A DNA stretch of 64,000 bases from Tepidanaerobacteraceae bacterium (GCA_024655905.1 JANLFP010000002.1:310915-374914); one strand, 5' to 3'; positions 1 through 8,923 are shown, counted from the first letter of the stretch. Notes: generated by a model from the letters alone, not told the origin. Numbers and translations: made by a program.

Positions 1-170
1 CGATGCATGCAAATGATTTGGATGTATCGGATGCCTTGAATTCAAGTGATGAGGCTTGTGCCGAAACTGTAGATTTTAGTGAGGATAATCAGAGCAAGTA
101 TGATGCATCATCCGGGGGCGAAGTGCAGGAAAATGCCTCAAAGGATGAAGAACCGGAGCAAAAGGAGTAA
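1..170 (+). CDS. C-terminal tail of an unidentified protein (5' end outside window)
   Basis: An open frame read from base 3 ends at TAA 168-170. The visible 55 residues are strongly acidic and rich in Ser, Asp and Glu, with no recognisable fold, so they look like a disordered tail. Its stop overlaps the AAAGGAG that serves as ribosome binding site of the next gene, so the two are probably cotranscribed. The neighbour belongs to a family found beside [FeFe]-hydrogenase maturation genes, so a hydrogenase maturase is a possible identity, but nothing in this tail proves it. Confidence 0.5.
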   Translation, partial: MHANDLDVSDALNSSDEACAETVDFSEDNQSKYDASSGGEVQENASKDEEPEQKE

Positions 171-174
171 AAAA

Positions 175-426
175 ATGTCAGGAGAGAAGAGAATTTCGGT
201 CATCGGCATCATTGTGACGAATCGTGAGGAATCGGCGGAGAAAGTAAATGAAATATTATCAACATATGGACAATATATAATAGGTCGCATGGGAATTCCT
301 TACCGTGAAAGGGGTATTTCGGTTATGGCACTTATTGTTGATGCTTCCACCGACGAACTGGGAGCACTTACAGGCCGGTTGGGAAATATACCCGGCGTTA
401 AGGTGAAATCAGCAGTAACTGTATGA
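175..426 (+). CDS. TM1266-type iron-only hydrogenase system putative regulator
   Basis: An 83-residue protein with an ACT-like alpha/beta fold pattern. It opens with a hydrophobic strand (VIGIIVTNRE), has a central YGQYIIGRMGIPY segment, and ends in a glycine-rich GRLGNIPGVKVK strand. This matches the small TM1266 family usually encoded next to hydE/hydF/hydG and proposed to regulate iron-only hydrogenase systems. The ATG at 175 is chosen because an AAAGGAG lies just before it; an in-frame ATG at 79 would run through the upstream gene. The function is known only by genomic association, so the regulatory role is tentative. Confidence 0.75.
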   Translation: MSGEKRISVIGIIVTNREESAEKVNEILSTYGQYIIGRMGIPYRERGISVMALIVDASTDELGALTGRLGNIPGVKVKSAVTV

Positions 427-500
427 CATGGATACAATATAAAAGTACCGGAGAGAATAAATATGGGCCTGTGTTTTGGAACTGTTTTCAGGAGGATGGC

Positions 501-794
501 ATGAGCAAAGATAAATTGATGCAGGATCTGTGCAATAAAATAGATGACCTGTCTGTACAGATAGAAAAATTAAATCTCAGTGAATACATCGAGCTCTTTC
601 GCAATCCCCGGAGGTTGTTATATGTTAATTTTTTGAGCGGCGTTGCCCGCGGTTTCGGCATGGCTGTCGGATTCACCCTTCTTGGAGCTCTGGTCATATA
701 TATGCTGCAACGTCTGATGATATTAAGGCTTCCATATATAGGCGACTTTATCGCGGATATAATAAAAATAGTGCAAAAAGAACTGGCAAAATAA
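501..794 (+). CDS. small one-helix membrane protein (DUF5665-like)
   Basis: A 97-residue protein preceded by a strong CAGGAGGATGGC, which favours ATG 501 over the earlier in-frame ATG 423. The first half is charged and probably helical. A single membrane segment (GMAVGFTLLGALVIYMLQRL) lies around residues 55-75, followed by a short amphipathic tail ending LPYIGDFIADIIKIVQ. This composition resembles the DUF5665 proteins of Clostridia and Bacilli, which have no known function. It lies between the hydrogenase-regulator-like gene and a spore-associated zinc finger gene, with no terminator visible on either side. Confidence 0.6.
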   Translation: MSKDKLMQDLCNKIDDLSVQIEKLNLSEYIELFRNPRRLLYVNFLSGVARGFGMAVGFTLLGALVIYMLQRLMILRLPYIGDFIADIIKIVQKELAK

Positions 795-826
795 TTAAAT
801 AAAGAAGCTGCACGGGAGGCATAACA

Positions 827-1468
827 TTGAAAAATATCCAGCATTTTAAAGCAAAACTTGAAGGGTTGAAGGCACAACTCGAAGATGAGATGAAGGTGCT
901 GTTTAAAAGGGGTTCTGAGCCGTTGAAGGAATCTATAGGCGAACTTTCCGGCTATGATAACCATACGTCCGACCTTGGAGCTGAAACCTTTGAAAGAGAG
1001 AAAGATATCGGATTGAAGGATAACACAAAGATCCTTCTAACCAAGGTGAATCACGCCCTTAATAAAATCAGTGAAGGTTCTTACGGAATTTGTGAAAGAT
1101 GTGGAAAATTTATTGATAAAGAAAGACTGGAAGCAATTCCGTATGCCACTCTTTGCCATGGATGCAAAGTAGAAGAAGAAAAATATGAGCTTCATCGCTC
1201 CAGACCTTTGGAAGAAGATGTTTTGAAGTTCCCGTTTGGGAGGAGCTTTCTTGATGACACTGACAGCACTGAGTACGACGGAGAAGATGCATGGCAGGAT
1301 GTGGCGCGCTACGGTACATCCAATACACCTCAAGATGAACCAGGAGCAGTTGATTATACCGAAACCTATGCGGAAGGAAATGAAAAAAGAGGTATTTCGG
1401 ATAGGGGAGATATGATTATACATGAGGAAGACCCGGATGAGGACGACAAAAATGAGCTCGGGAATTGA
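827..1468 (+). CDS. yteA-family sporulation protein, TraR/DksA C4 zinc finger
   Basis: A 213-residue protein starting at TTG 827 after CGGGAGGC. The N-terminal third is a charged coiled coil containing the DNHTSDLGAETFEREKDIG signature of the DksA-like family. A C4 zinc finger follows (CERCGKFI near residue 88, then CHGCK), as in TraR/DksA. The C-terminal third is acidic and low-complexity, and ends in a run of Asp and Glu. This architecture is that of Bacillus YteA, a protein linked to sporulation; DksA relatives bind RNA polymerase through its secondary channel. An intrinsic terminator follows immediately, so this gene ends its transcript. Confidence 0.8.
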   Translation: MKNIQHFKAKLEGLKAQLEDEMKVLFKRGSEPLKESIGELSGYDNHTSDLGAETFEREKDIGLKDNTKILLTKVNHALNKISEGSYGICERCGKFIDKERLEAIPYATLCHGCKVEEEKYELHRSRPLEEDVLKFPFGRSFLDDTDSTEYDGEDAWQDVARYGTSNTPQDEPGAVDYTETYAEGNEKRGISDRGDMIIHEEDPDEDDKNELGN

Positions 1469-1496
1469 AAAAATGCCTTTAAAAGGCATTTTTTTT
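1468..1496 (+). terminator. intrinsic terminator after the yteA-like gene
   Basis: A hairpin AAAATGCC-TTTAA-AAGGCATTTT with a following T run (TTTTTTT to about 1496) overlaps the stop region of the yteA-like gene. It separates that gene from lspA. Confidence 0.75.
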
Positions 1497-1550
1497 AAAG
1501 CGGCATTCTGGTATAATTTTTATGAAATATCGGCAAAAGAGGTGTGCACA

Positions 1551-2015
1551 TTGGATGTAATATTGTACGGATTCCTTGTCCTCGCAGCAGACCAAATATC
1601 AAAATACATTGTGCGGACGAATATGAATCCCTGTGAGTCGTTTCCAGTCATCAAAGGCATATTTCATATAACATATGTGCAAAACACAGGAGCCGCATTC
1701 AGCATCCTGAGAGGGAAAACGCTTTTTTTTACCATCGTTTCGCTGGCAATAATTTTTGCCATTATAATTTTTTCGAGAAAAGTGCCGCCGGAAAAAAGAT
1801 TTTTGAGAGTGGTGATGGCTCTGGTGCTGGGCGGGGCTGCGGGAAATCTGATAGACCGTTTCCGGTATGGGTATGTGATTGATTTTTTTGATTTCAGGAT
1901 ATGGCCGGTCTTCAACATTGCTGATTCTGCAATTGTTGTGGGAGTTATTATTCTTGCATATCTGATAACTTTTGATCCGGAATTATCAGGGCAATTTGGG
2001 AAAGGCGGGAGGTGA
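1551..2015 (+). CDS. lspA: lipoprotein signal peptidase (signal peptidase II)
   Basis: This membrane aspartyl protease cleaves the signal peptide of prolipoproteins after lipid modification of the +1 cysteine. The 154-residue product has four hydrophobic segments and the family motifs: VQNTGAAFS near residue 43, NLIDRFRYGYVIDFF with catalytic Asp near 111, and FNIADSAI with catalytic Asp near 125. TTG 1551 fits the family length and follows AAAGAGGTG. A TATAAT lies at 1512-1517 just after the preceding terminator and may be the -10 of its promoter, although no good -35 is seen. The stop is followed within 5 bases by the rluD start, so the two are cotranscribed. Confidence 0.95.
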   Translation: MDVILYGFLVLAADQISKYIVRTNMNPCESFPVIKGIFHITYVQNTGAAFSILRGKTLFFTIVSLAIIFAIIIFSRKVPPEKRFLRVVMALVLGGAAGNLIDRFRYGYVIDFFDFRIWPVFNIADSAIVVGVIILAYLITFDPELSGQFGKGGR

Positions 2016-2019
2016 GAAC

Positions 2020-2940
2020 TTGGCAGAGGAGTTTCACTTTTCGGTCGATGCCGCAGATGAAAAAAAAAGGATTGATGTTTTCCTCGCTGAAAAAATAAGC
2101 AAATATTCCCGAAGCTATTTAAAAAAAATCATAGAAAAAGGATGGGTAAGGATAAATGGCAAGAATGTAAATCCAAATTACAGGATAAAGCCTTTGGACA
2201 ATATAATCGTTTCAGTTTCTGCTCCGGAGAAGCCTTCTCTTGAGCCTGAAAACATACCTTTGAATATTATCTACGATGATGAGGATATTATTGTAATCGA
2301 TAAACCTAGGGGTCTTGTGGTTCACCCTGCACCGGGGAATTATTCCGGAACTCTCGTAAATTCTCTGCTTTATCATGCTGATGGCCTTTCGGGCATAGGC
2401 GGGGTAATGCGGCCGGGTATAGTTCACCGACTAGACAAAGACACTTCCGGAGTCATGGTGGTGGCAAAAAACGATATGGCTCATACAGCCCTTGCAGGGC
2501 AGATTAAAAATAAAACAATGAAAAAAATTTACCGGGCTCTGGTTTGGGGAGTTATTCAAGAAGATGAGGCTACCATAAATGCACCTATCGGGCGTCACCC
2601 GGTTAAGCGCAAGGAAATGACAGTTATTGCAGAAAATGCGAGGGAAGCGATTACTCATTTTTGGGTGCTGCAAAGGTTTTCTGGGTTTACATGGCTGGAA
2701 ATAAGGCTGGAAACCGGGAGAACACATCAAATAAGGGTTCATATGAAATACATAAATCATCCTGTGGTGGGCGACCCGGTATATTCCAGGCGGAAAAATC
2801 CATTTGCCATAAAAGGTCAGGCGCTTCATTCATATAAGCTCGGACTGCATCATCCGCGAACTGGGGAATATATGGAATTTACGGCGCCTGTACCAGAAGA
2901 TATGGCGTCTATCCTTGAAATTTTGAAATCAAGGGAGTGA
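2020..2940 (+). CDS. rluD: RluA-family 23S rRNA pseudouridine synthase
   Basis: It isomerises uridine to pseudouridine, probably in 23S rRNA. The 306-residue protein begins with an S4 RNA-binding domain ([10 protein letters not shown] through WVRINGKNV, residues 18-50). The RluA catalytic domain follows, with the active-site motif HRLDKDTSG at about 136-144 (Asp139) and the late [13 protein letters not shown] motif. TTG 2020 is selected because GCGGGAGGTGAG precedes it. B. subtilis has the same lspA-ylyB-pyrR order, so this is the YlyB ortholog. The exact target uridines are not deducible from sequence, and the symbol rluD is by family. Confidence 0.88.
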   Translation: MAEEFHFSVDAADEKKRIDVFLAEKISKYSRSYLKKIIEKGWVRINGKNVNPNYRIKPLDNIIVSVSAPEKPSLEPENIPLNIIYDDEDIIVIDKPRGLVVHPAPGNYSGTLVNSLLYHADGLSGIGGVMRPGIVHRLDKDTSGVMVVAKNDMAHTALAGQIKNKTMKKIYRALVWGVIQEDEATINAPIGRHPVKRKEMTVIAENAREAITHFWVLQRFSGFTWLEIRLETGRTHQIRVHMKYINHPVVGDPVYSRRKNPFAIKGQALHSYKLGLHHPRTGEYMEFTAPVPEDMASILEILKSRE

Positions 2941-2945
2941 TATTA

Positions 2946-3482
2946 TTGGAGGAAAAAGCGCGCATAATGGATGAAACGGCAATAAATAGGGCCCTGATAA
3001 GAATAAGCCATGAGATTGTCGAAAAAAATAAGGGAGTGCAGGATGTCGCTCTGGTGGGCATAAGGAGGAGGGGGGTGCCTCTTGCCAGAAGGATGGCTTC
3101 CTATATTTCAGGGATAGAGGGAATCATAATTCCTGTTGGAATTCTGGATATAACCCTGTACAGAGATGACCTGTCAAATCTTTCATCGCAGCCGGTGGTA
3201 CATAAGACCGAGATACCTTTTAATATCTCAGATAAAAAGGTTGTACTGGTAGACGATGTGATATATACGGGCAGAACTGCAAGGGCAGCGCTGGATGCTT
3301 TGGCTGATATTGGAAGGGCTAAAATGATACAGCTGGCGGTGCTGATTGACAGAGGGCACCGCGAACTGCCGATCAGACCCGATTATGTTGGAAAAAATGT
3401 GCCCACTTCCAGCGATGAGGTTGTCAAGGTAAAACTGGAGGAAGTGGACGGCGAAAATTGCGTAGTAATTTTTAAGAAGTAA
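2946..3482 (+). CDS. pyrR: bifunctional pyr operon regulator / uracil phosphoribosyltransferase
   Basis: PyrR binds pyr mRNA when UMP is high and causes attenuation of pyrimidine genes; it also makes UMP from uracil and PRPP. The 178-residue product aligns with B. subtilis PyrR from the first residues ([15 protein letters not shown]). It carries the PRPP loop [13 protein letters not shown] at about 99-111 and the [10 protein letters not shown] motif. TTG 2946 matches the family start and sits 8 bases after AAGGGAG; GTG 2937 overlaps the rluD stop and lacks spacing. No pyr biosynthetic genes follow, so its targets lie elsewhere. The 3' end overlaps the convergent rqcH by 11 bases. Confidence 0.93.
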   Translation: MEEKARIMDETAINRALIRISHEIVEKNKGVQDVALVGIRRRGVPLARRMASYISGIEGIIIPVGILDITLYRDDLSNLSSQPVVHKTEIPFNISDKKVVLVDDVIYTGRTARAALDALADIGRAKMIQLAVLIDRGHRELPIRPDYVGKNVPTSSDEVVKVKLEEVDGENCVVIFKK

Positions 3483-5241
3483 TTTTTAATCTGTCAACAA
3501 TCTCTTTTTCAGGAGTAACATACAGTGTTTTATGATGGTCATATATGACAAAACCGGGTTTTGCGCCCGATGGCTTTCGTACGAATTTTTTTAATGTATA
3601 GTCTACCGGTACATTGCTGCCGCTGCGGGCTTTGCTGTAATATGCTGCCAGAATGCCCGCTTCCATCAGTGTTGTTTCAGAGACGTTCTTCCCATTACAG
3701 TTTATCACCACATGAGAACCCGGGATATCTTTGGTATGCAGCCAGATATCCCCGGGTTTTGCTTTTTTCATTGTAAGGATATCATTCTGGAGGTTATTTT
3801 TGCCGACATAAATAATATAACCCTCGGATGATTTAAATTTTAATGGACTGGAACTTTTTTTAATCATCCGGGTTTTTATGGCGAGGTTTTTAATATAGCC
3901 CTGACTTTCCATTTCATGACATATATCAATAACATCATCCATGGTTTCGCTGTTTTTTAAACTTATAAGAACATTTTCCAAATAATTTATTTCATTTAAC
4001 GTTTCCTGCATTCTCTTTTCAGAGGAAATTTTTGCTGAATGCAGCTTTTTATACCTGTTAAAATAAATCTGAGCGTTGCGCGCGGGGGTATATTTCTTAT
4101 TAAGTGGGATTGTAACTTCCTCTCCCGAATTGTAAATGTTAGGAAGCCTCACCTCGCAGATTCCGTGCTCAATACGATGTATATTGGCGTACAGGATTTC
4201 CCCCCAGAGCCTGTATTTTTCCATTTCTTCACTTTTTTCCATACTATCTTTCAAATGAGACAAGCTTTGATGAGCCTTATTCAGGTGTTTGGAAATCTCT
4301 GCATGAATATTTCTCTTAAGGTTTTCTAAATTTTCAGCCTCGCTTTTTCTGGCATAGAAAAAGTCAATAGCATTACTTACCCCTTGTATTTGAGCAGACA
4401 GTCTGCTTTTATGAAACATCGGGAAAACCCAGAAATCCACAGGGATGCCGGTACTCTCGTCTGAATATATCGCGGGTTTAAAGCTTAATGTTCTAATGTC
4501 TGTGGCGAGCTCCAACATGACTTTTGTCATGGCGGTCAATTCATTTTTGGTGATATCGCAAATAATTTTGTTATCGGCTATATCGGCTCTGTATAAAATT
4601 TCCCGGGCAGTGGTTCCATTGACTCCGGAAATGTTTTCTACGAGCCATTTGCTGATGGTTTGAGATGAATTGTTTTTTATAAACGATTCAATTGTAGACA
4701 TAATATTATTATGGTCAAAATTAAGCATATTGATTTTATTGCCTAAGGGCGGCAGCACATATTTTTCGCCGGGCAAGATCTGACGGACTCTGTTAACATC
4801 AGAAGTTATCCTTTTCAAACAATCGATAATATTGCCATCCGAATCCACAAGAATGATGTTGCTATGTTTGCCCATTATTTCAATGTATAGTTTTACTTCT
4901 ATAGGCTGCATGAATTCATTGCTGTTTTCTATGGTAATTTCCAGGAACCGCTCTAGGCTGAATTGCAATATTTTTTTTATTCTTCCTCCTGTGAGATGTT
5001 TTCTTAAAAGCATGCAAAACATGGGCGGAGCCGCAGGATTTTCAACTGTGCTCGTTGTAAGGTGCATTCTGCAATTCAAAGGATCAGCAGAAATCATTAA
5101 CTTTGATTCATCCTTGCGGCCTCGCAAATGAAACAACACTTCATGCTTCGAGGGCTGATATATTTTTGTTATTTTGCTGCCGCAAGCCAAACTGTTAAGC
5201 TCGGAAACGACAGCGTGCATAGCGATTCCATCAAATGGCAT
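3472..5241 (-). CDS. rqcH: NFACT ribosome quality control protein RqcH
   Basis: RqcH binds stalled 50S subunits carrying peptidyl-tRNA and recruits Ala-tRNA to add C-terminal alanine tails that mark the peptide for degradation. Older annotations call it fibronectin-binding protein FbpA/YloA. The 589-residue protein starts [15 protein letters not shown] and has an NFACT-N domain (to about 200), helix-hairpin-helix and long coiled-coil middle parts (about 290-440). A C-terminal NFACT-R domain carries [20 protein letters not shown] at 5241 is preceded on the minus strand by GCAGGAGGATTGGAA; longer in-frame starts lack a site. It is transcribed alone, opposite to its neighbours. Confidence 0.93.
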   Translation of the reverse strand: MPFDGIAMHAVVSELNSLACGSKITKIYQPSKHEVLFHLRGRKDESKLMISADPLNCRMHLTTSTVENPAAPPMFCMLLRKHLTGGRIKKILQFSLERFLEITIENSNEFMQPIEVKLYIEIMGKHSNIILVDSDGNIIDCLKRITSDVNRVRQILPGEKYVLPPLGNKINMLNFDHNNIMSTIESFIKNNSSQTISKWLVENISGVNGTTAREILYRADIADNKIICDITKNELTAMTKVMLELATDIRTLSFKPAIYSDESTGIPVDFWVFPMFHKSRLSAQIQGVSNAIDFFYARKSEAENLENLKRNIHAEISKHLNKAHQSLSHLKDSMEKSEEMEKYRLWGEILYANIHRIEHGICEVRLPNIYNSGEEVTIPLNKKYTPARNAQIYFNRYKKLHSAKISSEKRMQETLNEINYLENVLISLKNSETMDDVIDICHEMESQGYIKNLAIKTRMIKKSSSPLKFKSSEGYIIYVGKNNLQNDILTMKKAKPGDIWLHTKDIPGSHVVINCNGKNVSETTLMEAGILAAYYSKARSGSNVPVDYTLKKFVRKPSGAKPGFVIYDHHKTLYVTPEKEIVDRLKITS

Positions 5242-5375
5242 TTCCAATCCTCCTGCTATCTCATAATAATTGTTATTATGCAATTTGCAATTCGCAAATT
5301 ACTAAAATTACTATATATATTAGTATATCATAAAGAGACCATAAATTAGAAATAACTGCAGAAAGACAAATTCAG
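5242..5375. other. rqcH upstream region with two tandem palindromes
   Basis: The region between the rqcH start and the rightward promoter is AT-rich and has no gene. Two perfect palindromes stand side by side. One is at 5262-5280, CATAATAA-TTG-TTATTATG with 8-bp arms; the other is at 5282-5300, AATTTGC-AATTC-GCAAATT with 7-bp arms. They lie 21-59 bases upstream of the rqcH start codon. They could be operators or leader hairpins. No convincing minus-strand promoter could be picked out. Confidence 0.4.
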
Positions 5376-5404
5376 TTGTTTAAAACTAAATTAGGTGGTA
5401 TAAT
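5376..5404 (+). promoter_or_regulatory. sigma-A promoter for the yicC-remA-gmk run
   Basis: TTGTTT at 5376-5381 and TATAAT at 5399-5404 are separated by 17 bases. It is the only good promoter before yicC and would give a leader of about 240 bases containing a possible short open frame and a GCGGG/CCCGC hairpin at 5584-5598. Confidence 0.55.
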
Positions 5405-5441
5405 AATTTTAACGATTTTGGAAGAAAATGCGAGGGTGGTT

Positions 5442-5603
5442 TTGAAATATGAAGTTTACGTGAAAGGATTGTCTGGGAAACTTTTTTTAGTTGAAATATC
5501 AAATCTTTATCTTAAAGGCAAGCTTATATGTTGTTTGAATTCACTGTTTTTATTAAAGGGCGGATTTGATGAAACTTTATGCAGCGGGCAACTCCCGCAG
5601 TGA
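5442..5603 (+). CDS. possible 53-codon leader ORF, no recognised family
   Basis: TTG 5442 follows GAGGG with short spacing and opens a 53-codon frame ending TGA 5601-5603, between the promoter at 5376-5404 and yicC. The product would be mixed hydrophobic and basic (MKYEVYVKGLSGKLFLVE at its start) with two adjacent cysteines and no family resemblance that I can see. Its last codons overlap a small GC-rich hairpin. It could be a translated leader, a decayed gene or chance; only the promoter and Shine-Dalgarno context argue for it. Confidence 0.25.
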   Translation: MKYEVYVKGLSGKLFLVEISNLYLKGKLICCLNSLFLLKGGFDETLCSGQLPQ

Positions 5604-5650
5604 GGTAACTTCTCGCCGCATGCAGTAGTTATAGAGGAAAGGGGCTTATC

Positions 5651-6523
5651 ATGATAAGAAGCATGACCGGTTATGGCAGAGGAGAAAAAGCAGGGAAATT
5701 TTCGTGGATTATCGAGATAAGGTCTGTAAATCACAGGTTTTTGGAAATTTATGTAAAGCTGCCTAGAACCTGGCTCTTGCTGGAGGAGAAAATCAAAAGT
5801 TTTATTAAAGGGAAAATATCAAGGGGCAGGGTGGATGTATTCATAAATTTATCCTGCGAGAACCTTCCAGTAGATATAAAAATTGACAAATCTGTCGTTA
5901 AGAATTATTATAATAAATTGATGGAAATAACTCAAGAAACTGGATTTGAAGGTCCTGTCACTCTTTCGCTTCTTTCCATGATGCCGGATATTTTTGCAAT
6001 TAAAGAGGAACTGCCTCAAGAACAGGAATTGTGGGAAATGCTGGAGCCCGCTCTTGAATCGGCAATTCAAGATTTAATAAGAATGAGAGAGACGGAAGGA
6101 AATAACATCTGGAAAGATATTTTGAAAAGACTCGATGCCATAGACAAAAGGGTGGATTTCATCGGTGAAAGGGCCGATGCGGTGATTGAGGAATACCGCA
6201 GAAAATTATTTCAGAATGTGGAGCGGATTTTAAAAGATGTTACGCTGGAGTGCGATAAGATTGAATCAGAGGTGGTATTTTTTGCAGAAAGGTCAAATAT
6301 AACAGAGGAGCTTATACGTTTGAACAGTCATATTTCACAGATGAGACAACTCGAACATGAAGAGGAACCCATAGGCAAAAAAGCTGATTTTATTGCCCAG
6401 GAGATGTACCGTGAAGCAAATACAATAGCTGCAAAATCGTCAGATTATGAAATATCCAGGGAAGTAATCGAGATAAAGAGCGACTTGGAGAAAATAAGGG
6501 AACAGATACAGAATATAGAGTAA
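5651..6523 (+). CDS. yicC: YicC/YloC family endoribonuclease
   Basis: The family includes RNA endonucleases acting on small RNAs and mRNA. The 290-residue product has the full-length pattern: N-terminal MIRSMTGYGRGE, a SVNHRFLEIYVKLPR segment near residue 25, and the C-terminal QEMYREANTIAAKSSD and EIKSDLEKIREQIQNIE helices. ATG 5651 follows GAGGAAAGGGGC. It heads the conserved yicC-remA-gmk-rpoZ-coaBC-priA order, corresponding to yloC of B. subtilis. The substrate in this organism is unknown. Confidence 0.92.
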   Translation: MIRSMTGYGRGEKAGKFSWIIEIRSVNHRFLEIYVKLPRTWLLLEEKIKSFIKGKISRGRVDVFINLSCENLPVDIKIDKSVVKNYYNKLMEITQETGFEGPVTLSLLSMMPDIFAIKEELPQEQELWEMLEPALESAIQDLIRMRETEGNNIWKDILKRLDAIDKRVDFIGERADAVIEEYRRKLFQNVERILKDVTLECDKIESEVVFFAERSNITEELIRLNSHISQMRQLEHEEEPIGKKADFIAQEMYREANTIAAKSSDYEISREVIEIKSDLEKIREQIQNIE

Positions 6524-6541
6524 ATATCAGGAGGGAATTTT

Positions 6542-6838
6542 GTGGAAATAAAGCTTGTGAATATAGGATTCGGGAACATTGTTTCTGCAAACCGCATAAT
6601 CGCCATTGTTAGCCCGGAATCGGCCCCTATCAAACGCATTATACAGGAAGCCAGAGACAGGGGCATGCTTATCGATGCCACATATGGCAGGAGGACCCGT
6701 GCAGTTATCATTACCGACAGCGATCACGTCATACTATCGGCAGTCCAGCCTGAGACTGTTGCACATAGGCTTGATGAAGCGGACCGCGATGAAATTGAAA
6801 GAGACGATGATGCTGTAGAGGAAATAACGGAGGAATAG
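6542..6838 (+). CDS. remA: DUF370 / RemA-type regulator
   Basis: RemA is a DNA-binding activator of biofilm matrix and osmoprotection genes in B. subtilis. This 98-residue protein has the family hallmarks [18 protein letters not shown] (residues 7-24), [11 protein letters not shown] and [20 protein letters not shown]. The C-terminal 20 residues are acidic. GTG 6542 follows CAGGAGGGAATTT. The neighbours yicC and gmk are the usual ones. The regulon here cannot be read from the window. Confidence 0.9.
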   Translation: MEIKLVNIGFGNIVSANRIIAIVSPESAPIKRIIQEARDRGMLIDATYGRRTRAVIITDSDHVILSAVQPETVAHRLDEADRDEIERDDDAVEEITEE

Positions 6839-6850
6839 GAAGGGTATCAC

Positions 6851-7471
6851 ATGGAACATCATGGTATGCTTATAGTTATTTCAGGGCCATCTGGTGCGGG
6901 TAAGGGAACATTGTGCGGTTTATTGCTCGAAAAAGATAAAAACCTTGCCCTGTCGGTGTCTGTTACGACAAGGCTTCCTCGGGATGGAGAGAAAGAGGGA
7001 GAGAACTACTTTTTTACCAGCGTTGAAGACTTTCAGGAAAAGATAAAAAATAATGAGTTTCTTGAATGGGCCAAAGTATACAACAATTATTACGGCACAC
7101 CCCGGGAATTTGTGGAAAAATACCTGAAAGACGGCAGGGATGTAATTCTGGAAATAGACATTCAGGGAGCAGCCCAGATTAAGAAAAATTACCCCGATGC
7201 TGTCTTTATTTTTATTCTTCCTCCTGATTTGGAAGAATTAAAAAATCGTATAATAAAAAGGGGCAGTGAAACTCTGGATTCCTTTAATCTCCGAATAAAT
7301 TATGCTCGGGAAGAGTTGAGAGCGATTTTCATGTACGATTATGTGGTGGTCAACGACAATCTGGAGAATGCACTCTCAAAAATACAATCGATAGTTTCAG
7401 CCGAAAGGTGCAGGGTTTCTAGAAATAAAAGCTTGATTGAGTTTGTCAATAGGAGGGATAGATTAATATGA
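6851..7471 (+). CDS. gmk: guanylate kinase
   Basis: It phosphorylates GMP to GDP with ATP in purine nucleotide supply. The 206-residue protein has the P-loop GPSGAGKGT at about residues 12-20, the GMP-binding SVTTRLPRDGEKEGENYFF segment, EWAKVYNNYYGTP, and EIDIQGAAQIK. ATG 6851 follows AGGAAGGG; the GMP/ATP core is complete and the length is usual. Its stop overlaps the start of rpoZ, which indicates translational coupling. Confidence 0.97.
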   Translation: MEHHGMLIVISGPSGAGKGTLCGLLLEKDKNLALSVSVTTRLPRDGEKEGENYFFTSVEDFQEKIKNNEFLEWAKVYNNYYGTPREFVEKYLKDGRDVILEIDIQGAAQIKKNYPDAVFIFILPPDLEELKNRIIKRGSETLDSFNLRINYAREELRAIFMYDYVVVNDNLENALSKIQSIVSAERCRVSRNKSLIEFVNRRDRLI

Positions 7472-7674
7472 TGTATCCGTCTATAGATTCACTCAGCAGC
7501 AAATATGACAGCAGATATACGATTGCTGTAGCAGCGGCAAAAAGAGCTCGTCAACTGGTGGAAGGGGCTCAAAGATTGGTGGATGTTAAAACTACAAAAC
7601 CTGTTTCGATAGCATTGTATGAATTGGATGCGGAAAAAATTAAAATAGAAAAACCCAGAGCGGGAATCAAGTAA
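7468..7674 (+). CDS. rpoZ: DNA-directed RNA polymerase omega subunit
   Basis: Omega helps fold and assemble the beta-prime subunit of RNA polymerase. The 68-residue product shows the family pattern: YPSIDSLSSKYDSRYTIAVAAAKRARQL, then KPVSIALYELDAEKI. ATG 7468 overlaps the gmk stop codon by 4 bases (ATGA) and has AGGAGGGAT upstream inside gmk. The position between gmk and coaBC is the normal one in Firmicutes. Confidence 0.93.
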   Translation: MMYPSIDSLSSKYDSRYTIAVAAAKRARQLVEGAQRLVDVKTTKPVSIALYELDAEKIKIEKPRAGIK

Positions 7675-7686
7675 TGAGGTGCTTTC

Positions 7687-8892
7687 ATGTTAAAGAATAA
7701 ATTTGTGGTTTTAGGGGTTACTGGAAGCATAGCGGCGTATAAATCTGCAGATTTGGTTAGATTGTTAAAAAAACGGGGAGCACGAGTTCAGGTAATAATG
7801 ACAAAATCTGCATGTAAATTTGTTAAACCATTAACATTTCAAGTCCTATCTCAGAATCCCGTCATTACGGATATGTTCCGCGAACCTTATCGCTGGGAAG
7901 TGGAGCATGTGGCGCTGGCAGACAGCGCGGATATAATATTGGTTGCGCCTGCTACTGCAAATATCATTGCAAAAATAGCCGCAGGCATCGCAGACGACAT
8001 ATTAACTGCCACGATTCTGGCGACTAGGGCGAAAGTGGTTATCGCGCCCGCCATGAATGTCCACATGTATGAAAACCCTATCACTCAAAAGAATATTGAG
8101 TATTTAAAGGGATTGGGTATTAAAGTTCTGGAGCCGGAGGAGGGGCCTCTTGCATGCGGATACACCGGTCGTGGACGATTTCCGGCAGCGGAGGATATTA
8201 TAAATATATTAGAAGAATTAGTAGGGAAGGCACAGGATTTGAAAGGCAGGACTTTCCTTATCACCGCAGGCCCCACCAGGGAGCCAATTGATCCCATCAG
8301 ATACATATCAAATCATTCATCCGGGAAGATGGGATATTCTCTGGCGCACAAGGCAATCATCAGGGGAGCTAGGGTTATACTTGTCTCTGGACCGACTAAT
8401 ATAACCCCTCCTGCCGGCCTTTATAAGTTCGTACCTGTAGAAACAGCCATCCAAATGGAAAAAGCCGTACTGGAAAATTTTAATCAGGCCGATGTTGTGA
8501 TAAAAGCTGCAGCGGTAGCTGATTACAGGCCGAAAAAGTTTAATCCGGAAAAAATTAAAAAGAAAGATGATGAGATGATTGTTGAACTGGTAAAAAATCC
8601 TGATATACTCCAGGAATTAGGGAAAAAAAAACAAAACCAGGTATTGGTGGGGTTTGCTGCCGAGACAGACAAACCGGAAAAAAACGCTCTGGAAAAACTG
8701 AAAAGAAAAAACCTGGACTTTATTGTGTTGAATGATGTTACTCAAGAGGGAGCAGGTTTTGGTTCGGATACAAATATAGTTAAGATTATATATAAAGATG
8801 GGAGGAGTGAGGCTTTGCCCCGGATGTTAAAAGAGGATGTGGCTGATGACATCCTTGACAGGGTTTTGCCGTTTTTGACTGAAAACGGCTGA
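7687..8892 (+). CDS. coaBC: bifunctional phosphopantothenoylcysteine decarboxylase / phosphopantothenate-cysteine ligase
   Basis: It catalyses two steps of CoA synthesis: the CTP-dependent joining of 4'-phosphopantothenate to cysteine (CoaB) and FMN-dependent decarboxylation (CoaC). The 401-residue protein has the CoaC half with GSIAAYKSADLVRLL, the active-site His of EHVALADSADI near 77 and PAMNVHMYENP near 121. The CoaB half begins near 190 (TAGPTREPIDPIRYISNHSSGKMG) and has AAAVADYRPK near 277. ATG 7687 follows AATGAGGTGC. It lies 12 bases after rpoZ in the same operon. Confidence 0.96.
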   Translation: MLKNKFVVLGVTGSIAAYKSADLVRLLKKRGARVQVIMTKSACKFVKPLTFQVLSQNPVITDMFREPYRWEVEHVALADSADIILVAPATANIIAKIAAGIADDILTATILATRAKVVIAPAMNVHMYENPITQKNIEYLKGLGIKVLEPEEGPLACGYTGRGRFPAAEDIINILEELVGKAQDLKGRTFLITAGPTREPIDPIRYISNHSSGKMGYSLAHKAIIRGARVILVSGPTNITPPAGLYKFVPVETAIQMEKAVLENFNQADVVIKAAAVADYRPKKFNPEKIKKKDDEMIVELVKNPDILQELGKKKQNQVLVGFAAETDKPEKNALEKLKRKNLDFIVLNDVTQEGAGFGSDTNIVKIIYKDGRSEALPRMLKEDVADDILDRVLPFLTENG

Positions 8893-8923
8893 GAGAATCC
8901 TGTTTTTGAAAGGGGGAGAAGTT

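Noticed and set aside
2212..2829. Minus-strand ORFs opposite rluD
   Set aside because: No ribosome binding sites and no recognisable domains; rluD is intact on the plus strand.
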